Shown in pieces: positions 1 through 9,051 of a stretch of 64,000 nt of DNA. This stretch comes from an uncultured Rhodospirillales bacterium (GTDB lineage Bacteria > Pseudomonadota > Alphaproteobacteria > Acetobacterales > Acetobacteraceae). The stretch covers positions 1-64,000 of the forward strand of contig CAILMF010000005.1 in assembly GCA_903835235.1 (NCBI GenBank), in the 5' to 3' direction. How positions within the stretch are numbered: position 1 is the first letter of the stretch; each line of letters begins with the position of its first letter. A program made the translations under genes and the position numbers. A model generated the notes under the pieces. It searched no databases. It was not told the origin of the DNA and was given only the letters and a program-made list of their open reading frames with translations.

Positions 1-13
1 CCTCCAGCTCATT

Positions 14-64
14 GTTTTGTCGTGCGATTCACGTCTCCGGCGATTCCGCCTGCGACGATCACAC
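14..64 (+). repeat. Dispersed palindromic repeat, family A, copy 1
   Basis: About 50 bp closely matching six other intergenic copies in this window. The core reads GATTCACG, then a small hairpin (CGGCG-ATTC-CGCC), then GACGATCA. A TTGTTTTGTCG lead-in is shared with the copy near 27.1 kb. It lies upstream of clpS and outside any supported reading frame. Its function is unknown; a REP/BIME-like element or transcript-end structure is possible. Confidence 0.7.
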
Positions 65-337
65 TCCAGGCCCGGCTGCGGCCCCTTCGGGGGGCTCGGC
101 CGGGCCTTCTGCGTTCCGGTGCCCCGGATTTGCCCGCCCCGCCCGGCCCGGTGGCAGCCCGACGGTTGCGGTTTTGCCCGGGGCGCCCCATCTGCATCTA
201 CGATGATTCCGCCGTCAGCCATGCTGCCGGCCCTTCACGCGGCGGCCTTCCCGCCGTTATCCTCCTCTTTCATCGGGGCCGGCGATACTCGGACCCAGCA
301 CGCCGTGCGGACACCACTTCCCGCCACCAGGACGACC
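65..337. other. Non-coding leader upstream of clpS
   Basis: No credible gene is seen here. A reading frame runs open into clpS, but its upstream part is low-complexity Pro/Arg/Ala sequence unlike ClpS, so it is treated as non-coding. The clpS promoter probably lies in this stretch, but no clear -35/-10 pair can be assigned in such GC-rich sequence. Confidence 0.4.
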
Positions 338-685
338 ATGAGCGACCCAGACAAGCGCCAGAACGGGGGCACCACCCCAGGGGACACCAACCCGAACACC
401 GGCGTGGTGGTGAAGGCGCGTCCGCGCACCAAGAAGCCTTCGATGTACAAGGTCTTGATGCTGAACGACGACTACACGCCGATGGAGTTCGTGGTTCACG
501 TGCTGGAACGCTTCTTCCAGAAGAACCGGGAGGAAGCGACCCGGATCATGCTGCACGTGCATCGGCGCGGCGTCGGCGTCTGCGGGGTCTATACCTATGA
601 GGTCGCCGAGACCAAGGTGACCCAGGTGATGGACCTGGCGCGGCAGAACCAGCACCCGCTGCAATGCACGATCGAGAAAGAATAA
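338..685 (+). CDS. clpS: ATP-dependent Clp protease adaptor ClpS
   Basis: A 115-residue protein. ClpS binds N-degron substrates (bulky hydrophobic N-terminal residues) and hands them to ClpA in the cytoplasm. A flexible charged N-terminal tail of about 35 residues precedes the folded core. The core begins [18 protein letters not shown], where the NDDYTPM segment forms part of the N-degron pocket, and continues through a histidine-rich helix (MLHVHRRG) to a typical C-terminus. The start was chosen because the family begins close to this Met and the upstream in-frame sequence is low complexity. clpA follows 220 bp downstream on the same strand, the usual partner arrangement. Confidence 0.96.
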   Translation: MSDPDKRQNGGTTPGDTNPNTGVVVKARPRTKKPSMYKVLMLNDDYTPMEFVVHVLERFFQKNREEATRIMLHVHRRGVGVCGVYTYEVAETKVTQVMDLARQNQHPLQCTIEKE

Positions 686-843
686 ACCCCGCCAGGATCG
701 GCCGCACGGCGGCTTGCTTCCGCCTTCTCCAGCGGCGTCGCTACAGTGCAACCCCCGCCGAATGGGGGTCTCGCCAGAGGGGAGGGTGATGCCAATCTCG
801 CAGGATCGGGCAACCCCCATCCGGTAGCCGCTTTTTTGCTGAC

Positions 844-862
844 GCAAACCCGTGCGGTTTGC
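844..862. promoter_or_regulatory. Perfect inverted repeat upstream of clpA
   Basis: GCAAACC, a 5-nt spacer, then GGTTTGC, ending 43 bp before the clpA start. It may be an operator or a leader hairpin. The position suits clpA control, but no regulator can be named from sequence. Confidence 0.35.
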
Positions 863-905
863 TTAGGCTAGCGGACCCGGAGTTTCACCAAGGGAGCGTC
901 GTACC

Positions 906-3266
906 ATGTTGTCACGCAATCTCGAGCAGACGCTCCACCGCGCCCTTGGCCTGGCCAATGAGCGGCGCCACGAATACGCCACGCTGGAACACCTGCTGCT
1001 GGCCCTGACCGACGACACCGACGCCGCCGGCGTGCTGCGTGCCTGCGGCGTGGACGGCGACAAGCTGAAGCGCGACCTGACGGAGTTCCTGGACAAGGAC
1101 TTGGCCGGGCTGGTGACGGAGCGCTCCGGCGACCCGAAGCCGACCGCGGGCTTCCAGCGGGTGGTGCAGCGCGCGGCCATCCATGTGCAGTCCAGCGGGC
1201 GGGACGAAGTCTCCGGCGCCAATGTGCTGGTGGCGCTGTTCAGCGAACGCGAGTCGCACGCGGTGTACTTCCTGCAGTTGCAGGACATGACCCGGCTGGA
1301 TGCGGTCAACTTCATCAGCCATGGCATCGCCAAGGCGCCTGGCCGCACGCAGAACCGCCCGGTGCAGGGCACGCCGTCCACCAGCGCCTCCAAGGAGAAT
1401 GAGGAGAGCGGCGAGAAGGAGGAAAAGCCTTCCCGCGGCAATCGCAGCCAGGACGCGCTGACCAACTACTGCGTGAACCTGAACAAGAAGGCGCAGGCGG
1501 GCAAGATCGACCCGCTGATCGGCCGCGATCAGGAGATCGAGCGCACCATCCAGATCCTGTGCCGCCGCACCAAGAACAACCCGCTGTATGTGGGTGACCC
1601 CGGCGTGGGCAAGACCGCCATCGCGGAAGGCCTGGCCAAGCGCATCATCGAGGGCGATGTGCCGGAGGTGCTGCTGAAGTCCACCATCTACGCGCTGGAC
1701 ATGGGGAGCCTGCTGGCCGGCACCCGCTACCGCGGTGACTTCGAGGAGCGGCTGAAGGCCGTGGTGAACGAGCTGGAGCAGCAGCCCGGCAGCATCCTGT
1801 TCATCGACGAGATCCACACCGTCATCGGTGCCGGCGCGACTTCCGGCGGCGCGATGGATGCGTCGAACCTGCTGAAGCCGGCGCTGGCCCAGGGCACGCT
1901 GCGCTGCGTGGGTTCCACCACCTACAAGGAATACCGCCAGCACTTCGAGAAGGACCGCGCCCTGGTGCGGCGCTTCCAGAAGATCGACGTGAACGAGCCT
2001 TCGCTGGAAGACGCGGTGAAGATCCTCCAGGGGCTGAAGACCAACTACGAGAAGCACCACAAGGTGCGCTACACGCCGGAAGCCATCCGCGCCGCGGTGG
2101 AGCTTTCGGCCCGGTACATCCATGACCGCAAGCTGCCGGACAAGGCCATTGACGTCATTGATGAGGTCGGCGCCAGCCGCATGCTGCTGCCGGAGCACAA
2201 GCGCCGGAAGACGGTGACGCTGAAGGATGTGGAGGAGATCGTGGCGAAGATCGCCCGCATCCCCCCCAAGACCGTCAGCAACGACGACAAGGAAACCCTG
2301 CGCACGCTGGACCGCGACCTGAAGGCGATGGTCTTCGGCCAGGACAAGGCGATCGAGGCGCTGTCCGCCGCGATCAAGCTGAGCCGTGCCGGCCTGCGCG
2401 ACCAGGAAAAGCCCATCGGCAACTACCTGTTCAGCGGCCCGACCGGCGTCGGCAAGACCGAAGTCGCCAAGCAACTGGCCAAGACGCTGGGCATCGAGCT
2501 GATCCGCTTCGACATGTCCGAATACATGGAACGCCACAGCATCAGCCGCCTGATCGGCGCGCCGCCTGGCTATGTCGGCTTCGACCAGGGCGGCCTGCTG
2601 ACCGATGGCATCGACCAGCACCCGCACGCCGTGCTGCTGCTGGACGAGATCGAGAAGGCGCACCAGGACCTGTACAACATCCTGTTGCAGGTGATGGACC
2701 ACGGCAAGCTGACCGACCACAACGGCAAGACCGTGGACTTCCGCAACGTCATCCTGATCATGACGACGAATGCGGGCGCCTCCGAGATGGCCAAGGAAGC
2801 CATCGGCTTCGGTGCCGTCGCCCGCACCGGCGAGGATACCGAGGCGATCAAGCGGATGTTCACGCCGGAGTTCCGCAACCGGCTGGACGCCATCGTGCCG
2901 TTCTCGGGGCTGACGCAGGAAATCGTCGGCCATGTGGTGGAAAAGTTCGTCATGCAGCTGGAAGCGCAGCTGGCGGACCGCAACGTCACCATCGAGCTGT
3001 CCTCGGCGGCCAAGGAATGGCTGGCCGAGAAGGGCTACGATCCGCTCTACGGTGCCCGCCCGCTGGCGCGCGTCATCCAGGAATACGTGAAGAAGCCGCT
3101 GGCCGAGGAGTTGCTGTTCGGCAAGCTGACCAAGGGCGGTTCGGTGAAGGTGGGCATGCGCGACGGCGCGCTGTCCTTCGACGTCATCGAGGCCACCCCG
3201 CCGGCCCTGCCGAAGCCGGAGAGCGGCGACGAGAGCGAGCGCGAGCCGGAGCAGGTTGAGCCGTAG
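906..3266 (+). CDS. clpA: ATP-dependent Clp protease ATP-binding subunit ClpA
   Basis: A 786-residue AAA+ unfoldase that feeds substrates, including ClpS-delivered N-degron proteins, into ClpP. Domains: a Clp N-domain (about 1-145) that docks ClpS; a first ATPase module with Walker A GDPGVGKT near residue 230 and Walker B FIDEIH near 300; a second module with Walker [10 protein letters not shown] at about 510-518 and Walker [11 protein letters not shown]; and a C-terminal D2-small domain. The ClpP-docking loop appears as IGF where E. coli ClpA has IGL. An acidic C-terminal tail ([14 protein letters not shown]) follows the conserved domain. Length matches the ClpA family. The linked clpS supports ClpA rather than ClpB. 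Confidence 0.97.
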   Translation: MLSRNLEQTLHRALGLANERRHEYATLEHLLLALTDDTDAAGVLRACGVDGDKLKRDLTEFLDKDLAGLVTERSGDPKPTAGFQRVVQRAAIHVQSSGRDEVSGANVLVALFSERESHAVYFLQLQDMTRLDAVNFISHGIAKAPGRTQNRPVQGTPSTSASKENEESGEKEEKPSRGNRSQDALTNYCVNLNKKAQAGKIDPLIGRDQEIERTIQILCRRTKNNPLYVGDPGVGKTAIAEGLAKRIIEGDVPEVLLKSTIYALDMGSLLAGTRYRGDFEERLKAVVNELEQQPGSILFIDEIHTVIGAGATSGGAMDASNLLKPALAQGTLRCVGSTTYKEYRQHFEKDRALVRRFQKIDVNEPSLEDAVKILQGLKTNYEKHHKVRYTPEAIRAAVELSARYIHDRKLPDKAIDVIDEVGASRMLLPEHKRRKTVTLKDVEEIVAKIARIPPKTVSNDDKETLRTLDRDLKAMVFGQDKAIEALSAAIKLSRAGLRDQEKPIGNYLFSGPTGVGKTEVAKQLAKTLGIELIRFDMSEYMERHSISRLIGAPPGYVGFDQGGLLTDGIDQHPHAVLLLDEIEKAHQDLYNILLQVMDHGKLTDHNGKTVDFRNVILIMTTNAGASEMAKEAIGFGAVARTGEDTEAIKRMFTPEFRNRLDAIVPFSGLTQEIVGHVVEKFVMQLEAQLADRNVTIELSSAAKEWLAEKGYDPLYGARPLARVIQEYVKKPLAEELLFGKLTKGGSVKVGMRDGALSFDVIEATPPALPKPESGDESEREPEQVEP

Positions 3267-3345
3267 CGCCAGGGGGCGTTCGGGACGTGAGCGCGACTGC
3301 GCTCGGGGTATGTAGCTTTCGGTAGTTCTTCGCGGGATGATGCAC

Positions 3346-3371
3346 GGGCGCCGGGGAACCCCTCGGCGCCC
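3346..3371. terminator. Strong GC hairpin after clpA
   Basis: GGGCGCCG, a short GGGAACCC(C/T) core, then CGGCGCCC forms a long GC stem. There is no following T-run, so intrinsic termination is only a possibility. It lies between clpA and the next gene on the same strand. Confidence 0.35.
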
Positions 3372-3392
3372 GACGCAATTCCGGGGGACGCC

Positions 3393-3740
3393 ATGAGCGC
3401 CATAAAAGACTGGGACGCCTACAACGCCGCCGCGCGGGTGCGCGGCAAGGAGCTGAACGGCCTGCATCCGGAGCTGGTGAAGGGCTTCGCCGCGCTGTCG
3501 GCCGGCGCCGCCAAGACCCAGCACCTGGACGCCAAGACGCGGGAGCTGATCGCGATGGCGGTGGCGGTGACCACCCGTTGCGATGGCTGCATCGACGCGC
3601 ATGTCCGCCGCGCCAAGACCGCCGGCGCCACCAAGGCGGAAATGGCGGAAGCGCTGGGCGTCGCCATTGCGCTGAACGCCGGCGCTGCCTTCACCTATTC
3701 GCTGCACGTACTGGACGCCGCCGGCGACGACGCGACCTGA
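3393..3740 (+). CDS. Carboxymuconolactone decarboxylase / AhpD-like protein
   Basis: A 115-residue all-helical protein of the CMD/AhpD family. The diagnostic segment is TRCDGCIDAHVRRA, a CxxC followed by His as in AhpD-type thiol peroxidase or disulfide reductases. The preceding KTRELIAMAVAVT helix is also typical. Small single-domain members mostly act as alkylhydroperoxidase-like redox proteins rather than lactone decarboxylases, so a redox role is more likely. The next gene starts 1 nt after its stop, implying co-transcription. Confidence 0.85.
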   Translation: MSAIKDWDAYNAAARVRGKELNGLHPELVKGFAALSAGAAKTQHLDAKTRELIAMAVAVTTRCDGCIDAHVRRAKTAGATKAEMAEALGVAIALNAGAAFTYSLHVLDAAGDDAT

Positions 3741-3741
3741 G

Positions 3742-4374
3742 ATGGCCGGCATCCTGGCCCTTTGGCACAACCTGTCCCCCGGCGCGGAGGAGCTGTTCCC
3801 GCGCTGGTACAATCGCCAGCACCTGTTCGAACGGGTCGGCGTGGCCGGCTTCCGCTTCGGCCAGCGCTACCAGGCGCTGGACGCGGACCGCACCTTCTTC
3901 TGCTTCTATCAGGTGGACGACCCGGCGGTGCTGGCCTCGCCCGCCTATATGGCGCGGCTGGACAACCCGACGGAATGGACGCGCGGCGTGATGCCGCACT
4001 TCCGCGACATGCTGCGCACGGTCTGCACCATCACCCACAGCCAGGGCGCGCTCGTCGGCTCCCACGCCGTGACGTGGCGGTGCGACGCCACGCCCCATGC
4101 CCATGCGGCCACGCTGGCCATGCTGGGCGCAAGGGACGACGTGGCGCAGGTGCAGCTCTGGCAGGCCGCGGCCACGCAGACGCCGGCGAACAACGAAGCG
4201 TCGCTGCGCCACGGCGACGGGCTGATCGGCGGCGCGCTGCTGGTGCAATGCATCGGCGAGCAGGCCGCGCGCGATGTGGCAGCCTGCGATGTCTCGGCCG
4301 TGGTCGGCAGCGCGCGGCCGCAGGGCTACGCGCTGCTGGCGGCGCGCTACCCTTCCAGCGCGCCCATGATGTAG
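3742..4374 (+). CDS. Conserved hypothetical protein (probable ferredoxin-like dimeric alpha+beta fold)
   Basis: A 210-residue cytosolic protein without signal peptide or membrane segment. It contains a segment like FPRWYNRQHLFER followed by GFRFGQRY. This resembles the 'WY-x-x-H ... GF ... RY' pattern of small dimeric alpha+beta barrel proteins (EthD/DUF4286-like). A possible second, degenerate repeat starts near residue 105. It begins 1 nt after the AhpD-like gene and its 3' end overlaps the convergent reductase gene by 28 bp. Function is unknown; with an AhpD-like neighbour, a small-molecule or stress role is speculative. Confidence 0.65.
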   Translation: MAGILALWHNLSPGAEELFPRWYNRQHLFERVGVAGFRFGQRYQALDADRTFFCFYQVDDPAVLASPAYMARLDNPTEWTRGVMPHFRDMLRTVCTITHSQGALVGSHAVTWRCDATPHAHAATLAMLGARDDVAQVQLWQAAATQTPANNEASLRHGDGLIGGALLVQCIGEQAARDVAACDVSAVVGSARPQGYALLAARYPSSAPMM

Positions 4375-5273
4375 GGCTTCAGCCCCGCGTAGATCATCGC
4401 GTGGATCGGCGTCGGCACGCCGAACTCGCGGCCCATGGTGACGACCTTGCCCGAAAGCCACGGCAGCTCGATCCGGCTGCCGCGGATCAGGTCCAGCGCC
4501 ATGGAAGCCCGCATGTTCGGCGGCATGTGCTTCCAGCCGCCGATGATCTTCTCCGGCGTGCCGTCGGGCAGCGGCACGCCGCGGGCCGCGGCCAGCGCCG
4601 CCACCTCGCGCACCGCCGCGTGCATCATCGGCGCAATGTCGGGGTCGTCGCGCAGCTCGCCCATCGGGCGGCGGGTCAGCGCGGTCCAGCCGCTGTTGGT
4701 CGCCAGCAGGATGAACTTCAGCCACAGCTCCGTCAGGATGCGGTCGCTCAGCGTCGCATCGAAGCCGGCCTTCACGCACAACGCGTGGAACGCTTCGCCG
4801 CGCGGGGTGATGCTGCCATCCAGCTCGCCGAAGACCAGGCGCATGAAAGTGCCGGTCTGCTTGATGACGCCCGGCTCGGCGATGGTGGCGCTGATCTGCG
4901 CCACGCCGCCCATCACCGCCTTGGGGCCGAGGATCGGCAGCAGCCGCTCATGCGCGTCGATGCCGTTCTGGAACGTCATGACGGCGGTGTTCGGCCCGAC
5001 CATCGGCTTGATCGCCTCGCCGGCGCTCTCCACGTCCCACAGCTTCACGCAGAACATCACCAGGTCCACCACGCCCACCTTGGCCGGGTCTTCCACGGCC
5101 TGGGCGGGTTGCAGCAGCGTGTCGCCGCGCGGGCTGAGGATGCGGAGACCCTGCTCCTGCATCGCCTTCAGGTGCGCGCCACGCGCGATGAAGGTGACAT
5201 CCGCGCCGGCATGGGCCAGCGCCGCGCCAAAGGCGCCGCCGACGCCGCCGGCGCCTACCACTGCAATGCGCAT
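4347..5273 (-). CDS. Ketopantoate reductase (PanE/ApbA) family protein
   Basis: A 308-residue NADP-dependent dehydrogenase of the 2-dehydropantoate 2-reductase family. The N-terminal Rossmann motif GAGGVGGAFG is at residues 7-16. FQNGIDAHE carries the conserved Asn, and ELWLKFILLATNSGWTAL carries the catalytic Lys in the C-terminal helical domain. The start was chosen at MRIAVVGAG with GGAG-type Shine-Dalgarno sequence 8 nt upstream. Many alphaproteobacteria carry several PanE paralogues acting on other 2-oxo acids, so pantothenate synthesis is not assured. It is separated from the upstream cyanate operon by two palindromic repeats. Confidence 0.85.
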   Translation of the reverse strand: MRIAVVGAGGVGGAFGAALAHAGADVTFIARGAHLKAMQEQGLRILSPRGDTLLQPAQAVEDPAKVGVVDLVMFCVKLWDVESAGEAIKPMVGPNTAVMTFQNGIDAHERLLPILGPKAVMGGVAQISATIAEPGVIKQTGTFMRLVFGELDGSITPRGEAFHALCVKAGFDATLSDRILTELWLKFILLATNSGWTALTRRPMGELRDDPDIAPMMHAAVREVAALAAARGVPLPDGTPEKIIGGWKHMPPNMRASMALDLIRGSRIELPWLSGKVVTMGREFGVPTPIHAMIYAGLKPYIMGALEG

Positions 5274-5299
5274 GTCGCGCTCCTTCAATAAGGTCTCAG

Positions 5300-5350
5300 A
5301 GCCTGATCGTCCGAGACGGAATCGTCGAAGGGCGTGAATCAGTCTCTCAG
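5300..5350 (-). repeat. Dispersed palindromic repeat, family A, copy 5
   Basis: On the minus strand it reads TGATTCACG, a short hairpin (GACG-ATTC-CGTC), then GACGATCAGGCTC. It shares the conserved ends and the ATTC loop with other family A copies, while the stem bases differ but stay paired. It lies between the cyanase fusion gene and the PanE-like gene. Confidence 0.65.
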
Positions 5351-5356
5351 ACAAAA

Positions 5357-5402
5357 GCTAGTGGATGAGCCCCGCTGTCTGAAGCGGGGATCAGCCGCTA
5401 GT
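5357..5402. terminator. Long hairpin overlapping the cyanase stop codon
   Basis: An inner 7-bp stem CCCCGCT/AGCGGGG is extended outward by GATGA/TCAGC and CTAG(T)GG/CCGCTAG with two mismatches. The outer arm contains the stop codon of the upstream gene. It may end the transport/cyanase transcript or be a repeat unit; no T-run follows on the minus strand. Confidence 0.5.
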
Positions 5403-6822
5403 ACCTCTTATAGCTGAGGAACTTGCCTGTCATGGTCAGCTTCACCCGGTCGCCCTTCTGGTCGGGCAGGCGTTCCATGACCATGTCGTAGTCGATGGCG
5501 GACATGATGCCGTCGCCGAACTCCTCGTGGATCATGTCCTTCCAGGTGGTGCCATAGACCAGCACCAACTCATAGAAGCGGTAGATCAGCGGGTCGGTCG
5601 GCGGCATCGGCTGGGCGCCGCGGTACGGAAACTCGCACAGCGTCGCCTCCTCTTCCTCATCCAGGCCCAGCAGCTCCGCCAGGCCGCGCGCGTGGTGCGG
5701 CTCGGCGCTCATCTGGCCCATGCACAGTGCACAGGTCCACACCGGGGACATGCCGATGCGGGCGGCGATGTCGGCCCATTTCAGGCCCTGCTTCTTCTTG
5801 ATCTTCAGGATCTTGTGGCCGAGTTCGGTCTTCGCGTCGTTCATCGCCGCTTTCCTCTTGGGCTTGGTCGGTGTGGTTGTGGTGGTGGTGGCAATGGCGC
5901 GCGGCGTTGGTGCCACGGCCATGGGTGGAACGGTGCTGGCAACGCGGGCCGGTTCGGGTTCCGGGGGCGGCGCGTGTTCGCGGGCGCCAGCGGGCCGCAC
6001 CACCGGCAGCGCCCGACGGTCCCAGCCCGGCATCGGGTTGCCGCGCAGCGCCAGGCTGCGCGTCAGCAGGAATTCCAGGATGTGGTCGCGCAGCTGGTGA
6101 TAGCCCGGCAGCTTGTGCAGGTTGGCGCGGTCGCGCGGGCGGGGCAGGGTGTTCTGCACCACCTCGGCCACGTGGCTGTCGGGGCCATTGGTCATCAGCA
6201 GGATGCGGTCGGCCAGCAGAATGGCCTCGTCCACGTCATGCGTGATCATGAAGGCGGTCTGGTTCGCCTCCATCACCAGCCGGCTGACCTCGTCCTGCAG
6301 GCCGCCGCGCGTCAGGGCGTCCAGCGCGCTGAAGGGCTCGTCCATCAGCAGCATTTTTGGTTGCAACGCCAGCGCGCGGGCAATGCCGACGCGCTGCTTC
6401 ATGCCGCCCGAGAGCATCGCCGGCTTGCGGTCCGCCGCCGCCCCCAGGCCCACCTTCTCCAGCGCGGCGCGGGCGGCTTCCCGCAGCTGCGGCTTGCTCC
6501 AGCCGGGGTGCCGGCAGGACAGCGCGAAGGCGACATTCTGCTCGGCCGTCATCCACGGCATCAGCGCATGGCCCTGGAAGATCACCGCGCGGTCCAGCGA
6601 GGGGCCGGTGATCTCCACGCCATCGACGATGACGCCACCGCTGTCGGGCTTGTCGAGGCCCGCCAGGATGTTCAGCACCGTGGTCTTGCCGCAGCCGGAA
6701 TGCCCGACCAGGCAGACGAACTCGCCGCGATTGACGCCGAACCACAGGTCCTGGAACACGGTGTGGCCGGGATAGGCGCGCGTGACGCCTTCCACGGAGA
6801 CATAGGGATGCAAGTCGCTCAT
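5398..6822 (-). CDS. Cyanate/nitrate ABC transporter ATPase fused to cyanase
   Basis: A 474-residue two-part protein. Residues 1-260 are a NrtD/SsuB/TauB-class ATPase: Walker A GHSGCGKTT at 40-48, signature LSGGMKQR at 137-144, Walker B LLMDEPFSALD at 158-168. Residues about 261-326 are a Pro/Ala/Thr-rich linker with six threonines in a row. Residues 327-474 are a complete cyanase, which converts cyanate and bicarbonate to ammonia and CO2. Its catalytic Arg, Glu and Ser fall at 415 (YRFYE), 418 and 441 (MSAID). No stop separates the parts. An internal ATG at position 5844 has AGAGGA 8 nt upstream and could also yield free cyanase. ATG overlaps the permease stop (ATGA). The order matches cyanobacterial cynABDS, but there D and S are separate. 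Confidence 0.88.
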   Translation of the reverse strand: MSDLHPYVSVEGVTRAYPGHTVFQDLWFGVNRGEFVCLVGHSGCGKTTVLNILAGLDKPDSGGVIVDGVEITGPSLDRAVIFQGHALMPWMTAEQNVAFALSCRHPGWSKPQLREAARAALEKVGLGAAADRKPAMLSGGMKQRVGIARALALQPKMLLMDEPFSALDALTRGGLQDEVSRLVMEANQTAFMITHDVDEAILLADRILLMTNGPDSHVAEVVQNTLPRPRDRANLHKLPGYHQLRDHILEFLLTRSLALRGNPMPGWDRRALPVVRPAGAREHAPPPEPEPARVASTVPPMAVAPTPRAIATTTTTTPTKPKRKAAMNDAKTELGHKILKIKKKQGLKWADIAARIGMSPVWTCALCMGQMSAEPHHARGLAELLGLDEEEEATLCEFPYRGAQPMPPTDPLIYRFYELVLVYGTTWKDMIHEEFGDGIMSAIDYDMVMERLPDQKGDRVKLTMTGKFLSYKRY

Positions 6823-7664
6823 TCCTGCCAGGCCACCAGCCGCGCCACGGCGCCCAAGGCGCGGTCCAACAACAGGCCGACAACGCCGATCAGCAGGATG
6901 GCGATGACGATGTCAGCCAGCGACAGGTTGTTCCACTGGTTCCACACCCAGTAGCCGATGCCGGTGCCGCCAACCAACATCTCCGCCGCCACGATGACCA
7001 ACCAAGCGATGCCGATGGAGATCCGCATGCCCGTCAAAATCGTCGGCGCCGCGGCCGGCAATATCACGCGCCAGGCCGTCTTCAACGTGCCGGCTTCCAG
7101 CGTGCGCGCCACGTTCAGCCATTCCCGCCGCACGCTGGCCACGCCGAAGGCGGTGTTCAGCAGCATCGGCCACAGGGCGCAGATGAAGATGACGAAGATG
7201 GCGGAAACCGCGCTGTCCTTGATGGTGTAGAGCGCCAGCGGCATCCAGGCCAACGGGCTCACCGGCCGCAGCACCTGGATGAACGGGTTCAGCGCCGCGT
7301 TCAGCAGCGGCGACATGCCGATCAGGAAGCCGAAGGGCACCGCCACCACCGCCGCCAGCAGGAAGCCGGCGGTGACGCGCAGCAGCGAATAGCCGATCTG
7401 GATGCCGATGCCCTGGTCGTTCGGGCCGCGGATGTAGAACGGGTCGCGCACCAGCTCCCACAGCCGCACGGCGATGTCGGTTGGCCGCGGGAAGGGCGTC
7501 TGCCCGCCTGTCGCCGCCGCCTGGCCCACCAGGGCGGCGTATTCCGGGTCTACCGTGGCGCTGCCTGCGCCGCTGGTGGCCAGCGATTCCCACACCGCCA
7601 GGAAGGCAGCAAAGATCGCCAGCGCCACCAGCGCCGCGCGCCAGACCGATACCTTGGTGTTCAT
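6819..7664 (-). CDS. cynB: Cyanate/nitrate-type ABC transporter permease
   Basis: A 281-residue inner-membrane permease of the NrtB/SsuC/TauC class. The N-terminal segment is hydrophobic (ALVALAIFAAFLAVW) and about six membrane helices follow. The cytoplasmic EAA-like loop reads GMRISIGIAWLVIVAAEMLV. A long periplasmic insertion (about residues 35-95), ending in a segment naming the first core helix, is typical of nitrate/cyanate permeases. The start follows the receptor stop by 1 nt and the stop overlaps the ATPase start by 4 nt, so the three genes are translationally coupled. The cyanase fused to the ATPase favours cyanate over nitrate as a substrate. Sulfonate or taurine cannot be excluded from the permease alone. 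Confidence 0.85.
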   Translation of the reverse strand: MNTKVSVWRAALVALAIFAAFLAVWESLATSGAGSATVDPEYAALVGQAAATGGQTPFPRPTDIAVRLWELVRDPFYIRGPNDQGIGIQIGYSLLRVTAGFLLAAVVAVPFGFLIGMSPLLNAALNPFIQVLRPVSPLAWMPLALYTIKDSAVSAIFVIFICALWPMLLNTAFGVASVRREWLNVARTLEAGTLKTAWRVILPAAAPTILTGMRISIGIAWLVIVAAEMLVGGTGIGYWVWNQWNNLSLADIVIAILLIGVVGLLLDRALGAVARLVAWQE

Positions 7665-7665
7665 G

Positions 7666-8994
7666 TCAGGTGCGGATGTTCGGCGCGGTCCAGGCCGCGG
7701 GCTCGGCCGGGTTGAAGCTGGCGCCCATGATGCTGTGGCTGCGATAGGTCTCCGCCGGCACCGGCAGGCCGGCCGCGCGCATGGCCTTGCCGGCGTCCAG
7801 CGCCAGGAAGACCTGCTCGGCCACCGCCTTGTAGTCCACATCCGTCCGCAGCTGGCCCCAACGCTTCATCTGCGTCAGCATCCACACCGCGAAGCTCTGC
7901 CACGGGAAGGGGTCGAAGCCGATCCGCCCCGGCTCCCGCTTCACCCCGCCCAGGCCATCGGCGTAGGTGCCGGTCAGCACCTGCTCCACAACCGTGACGG
8001 GCTGATTCAGGTAGTTCTGCGCAGAAACCGCGGTGGCCACTTCCTTGCGGTTCTCGGCCTTTGCGGCATGCGCAGTGGCCTCCACGATGCTCTTCAGCAG
8101 CGCCGCAAAGGTGTTCGGCGCCTCGGTCAGCATGGCGCGCGGCACGGCGAAGGCGCAGCAGGGGTGGCCGTCCCACAGCTCCTTGGTCAGCACATGGATG
8201 AAGCCGACGCCGTCGAACACCGCGCGCTGGTTGAACGGGTCCGGGCCCAGGAAGCCATCGATGTTGTCGGCGCGCAGGTTGGCCACCATCTCCGGCGGCG
8301 GCACGCTGCGGATCTGCACATCCGTATCCGGGTTGATGCCGTGCTCGGCCAGGTAGTGGCGCAGCAGGTAGTTGTGCATGGAGAAGTCGAACGGCACGGC
8401 GAAGCGCATGCCCTTCCAGCTCTTCGGGTCGCGCCGGTCGCTGTGCTTCTTCGCCAGGGTAATGGCCTGGCCATTGGTGTTCTCGATGGCCGCGACCGCC
8501 CAGGGGGTGGGCTGCGCCACGCCAACGCCCAGCGTCAGCGCCAGCGGCATCGGGCTGAGCATGTGCGCCGCGTCGTATTCCTTGTTGATCGCCTTGTCGC
8601 GGATCACCGCCCAGCCGGCGGTGCGGATCACCTCCACATTCAGGCCGTTGCGCTCATAGAAGCCCATCGGGTGGGCCATGATGATCGGCGTGGCGCAGGT
8701 GATGGCGATGAAGCCGATCTTGAGGTCCTTCTTCTCCGGCGTGCCGGCCCCTTGGGCGAAGGCGTCGCGCATATCCGCCAGCGGCAGCACGCTGGCCAGC
8801 GCCGCCATCACGGCGCCCTGGCCGAAGCGTTCCAGCAGGGCACGGCGGGTGGCCACGGCGGGGAAGGCGGCGCGCAGGGCGGCATTGTCCACCGCCAGGC
8901 CGGCATCGGCGGTGCCATCGGCCGGGGCGGCGTCGCACAGAAAGGCGCTGGTGTGCTGGCCGCAGCCGCAGGTGGCGGCACCAAAGCGAGACAT
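7666..8994 (-). CDS. cynA: Nitrate/cyanate-type ABC transporter substrate-binding protein
   Basis: A 442-residue periplasmic receptor of the NrtA/CmpA/CynA family. A long N-terminal leader includes Cys-rich CGCGQHTSAFLC (residues 9-20). A Tat-like signal follows: twin Arg at 50-51 (TRRALLERF), a hydrophobic stretch and an Ala-rich cleavage region (DAFAQG). The mature part opens with KIGFIAITCATPIIMAHPMGFY, characteristic of NrtA-type proteins. The start was chosen at MSRFGAATCG with GGGAG about 8 nt upstream. It heads a receptor-permease-ATPase::cyanase operon and has a sigma-54-type promoter about 60 bp upstream, consistent with nitrogen control. Cyanate is inferred from the fused cyanase; nitrate or nitrite binding is also possible. 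Confidence 0.85.
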   Translation of the reverse strand: MSRFGAATCGCGQHTSAFLCDAAPADGTADAGLAVDNAALRAAFPAVATRRALLERFGQGAVMAALASVLPLADMRDAFAQGAGTPEKKDLKIGFIAITCATPIIMAHPMGFYERNGLNVEVIRTAGWAVIRDKAINKEYDAAHMLSPMPLALTLGVGVAQPTPWAVAAIENTNGQAITLAKKHSDRRDPKSWKGMRFAVPFDFSMHNYLLRHYLAEHGINPDTDVQIRSVPPPEMVANLRADNIDGFLGPDPFNQRAVFDGVGFIHVLTKELWDGHPCCAFAVPRAMLTEAPNTFAALLKSIVEATAHAAKAENRKEVATAVSAQNYLNQPVTVVEQVLTGTYADGLGGVKREPGRIGFDPFPWQSFAVWMLTQMKRWGQLRTDVDYKAVAEQVFLALDAGKAMRAAGLPVPAETYRSHSIMGASFNPAEPAAWTAPNIRT

Positions 8995-9051
8995 TGACTG
9001 GCTCCCGTTGAAAGCTGAAGCGGTTCGGGATGGAACCTTCACGCCTTCGGC

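Noticed and set aside
912-3812. Very long open frame antisense to clpA
   Set aside because: Its product is Arg/Gln/His/Leu-rich shadow sequence with no domain, caused by high third-position GC of clpA. Many similar antisense frames occur in the window.
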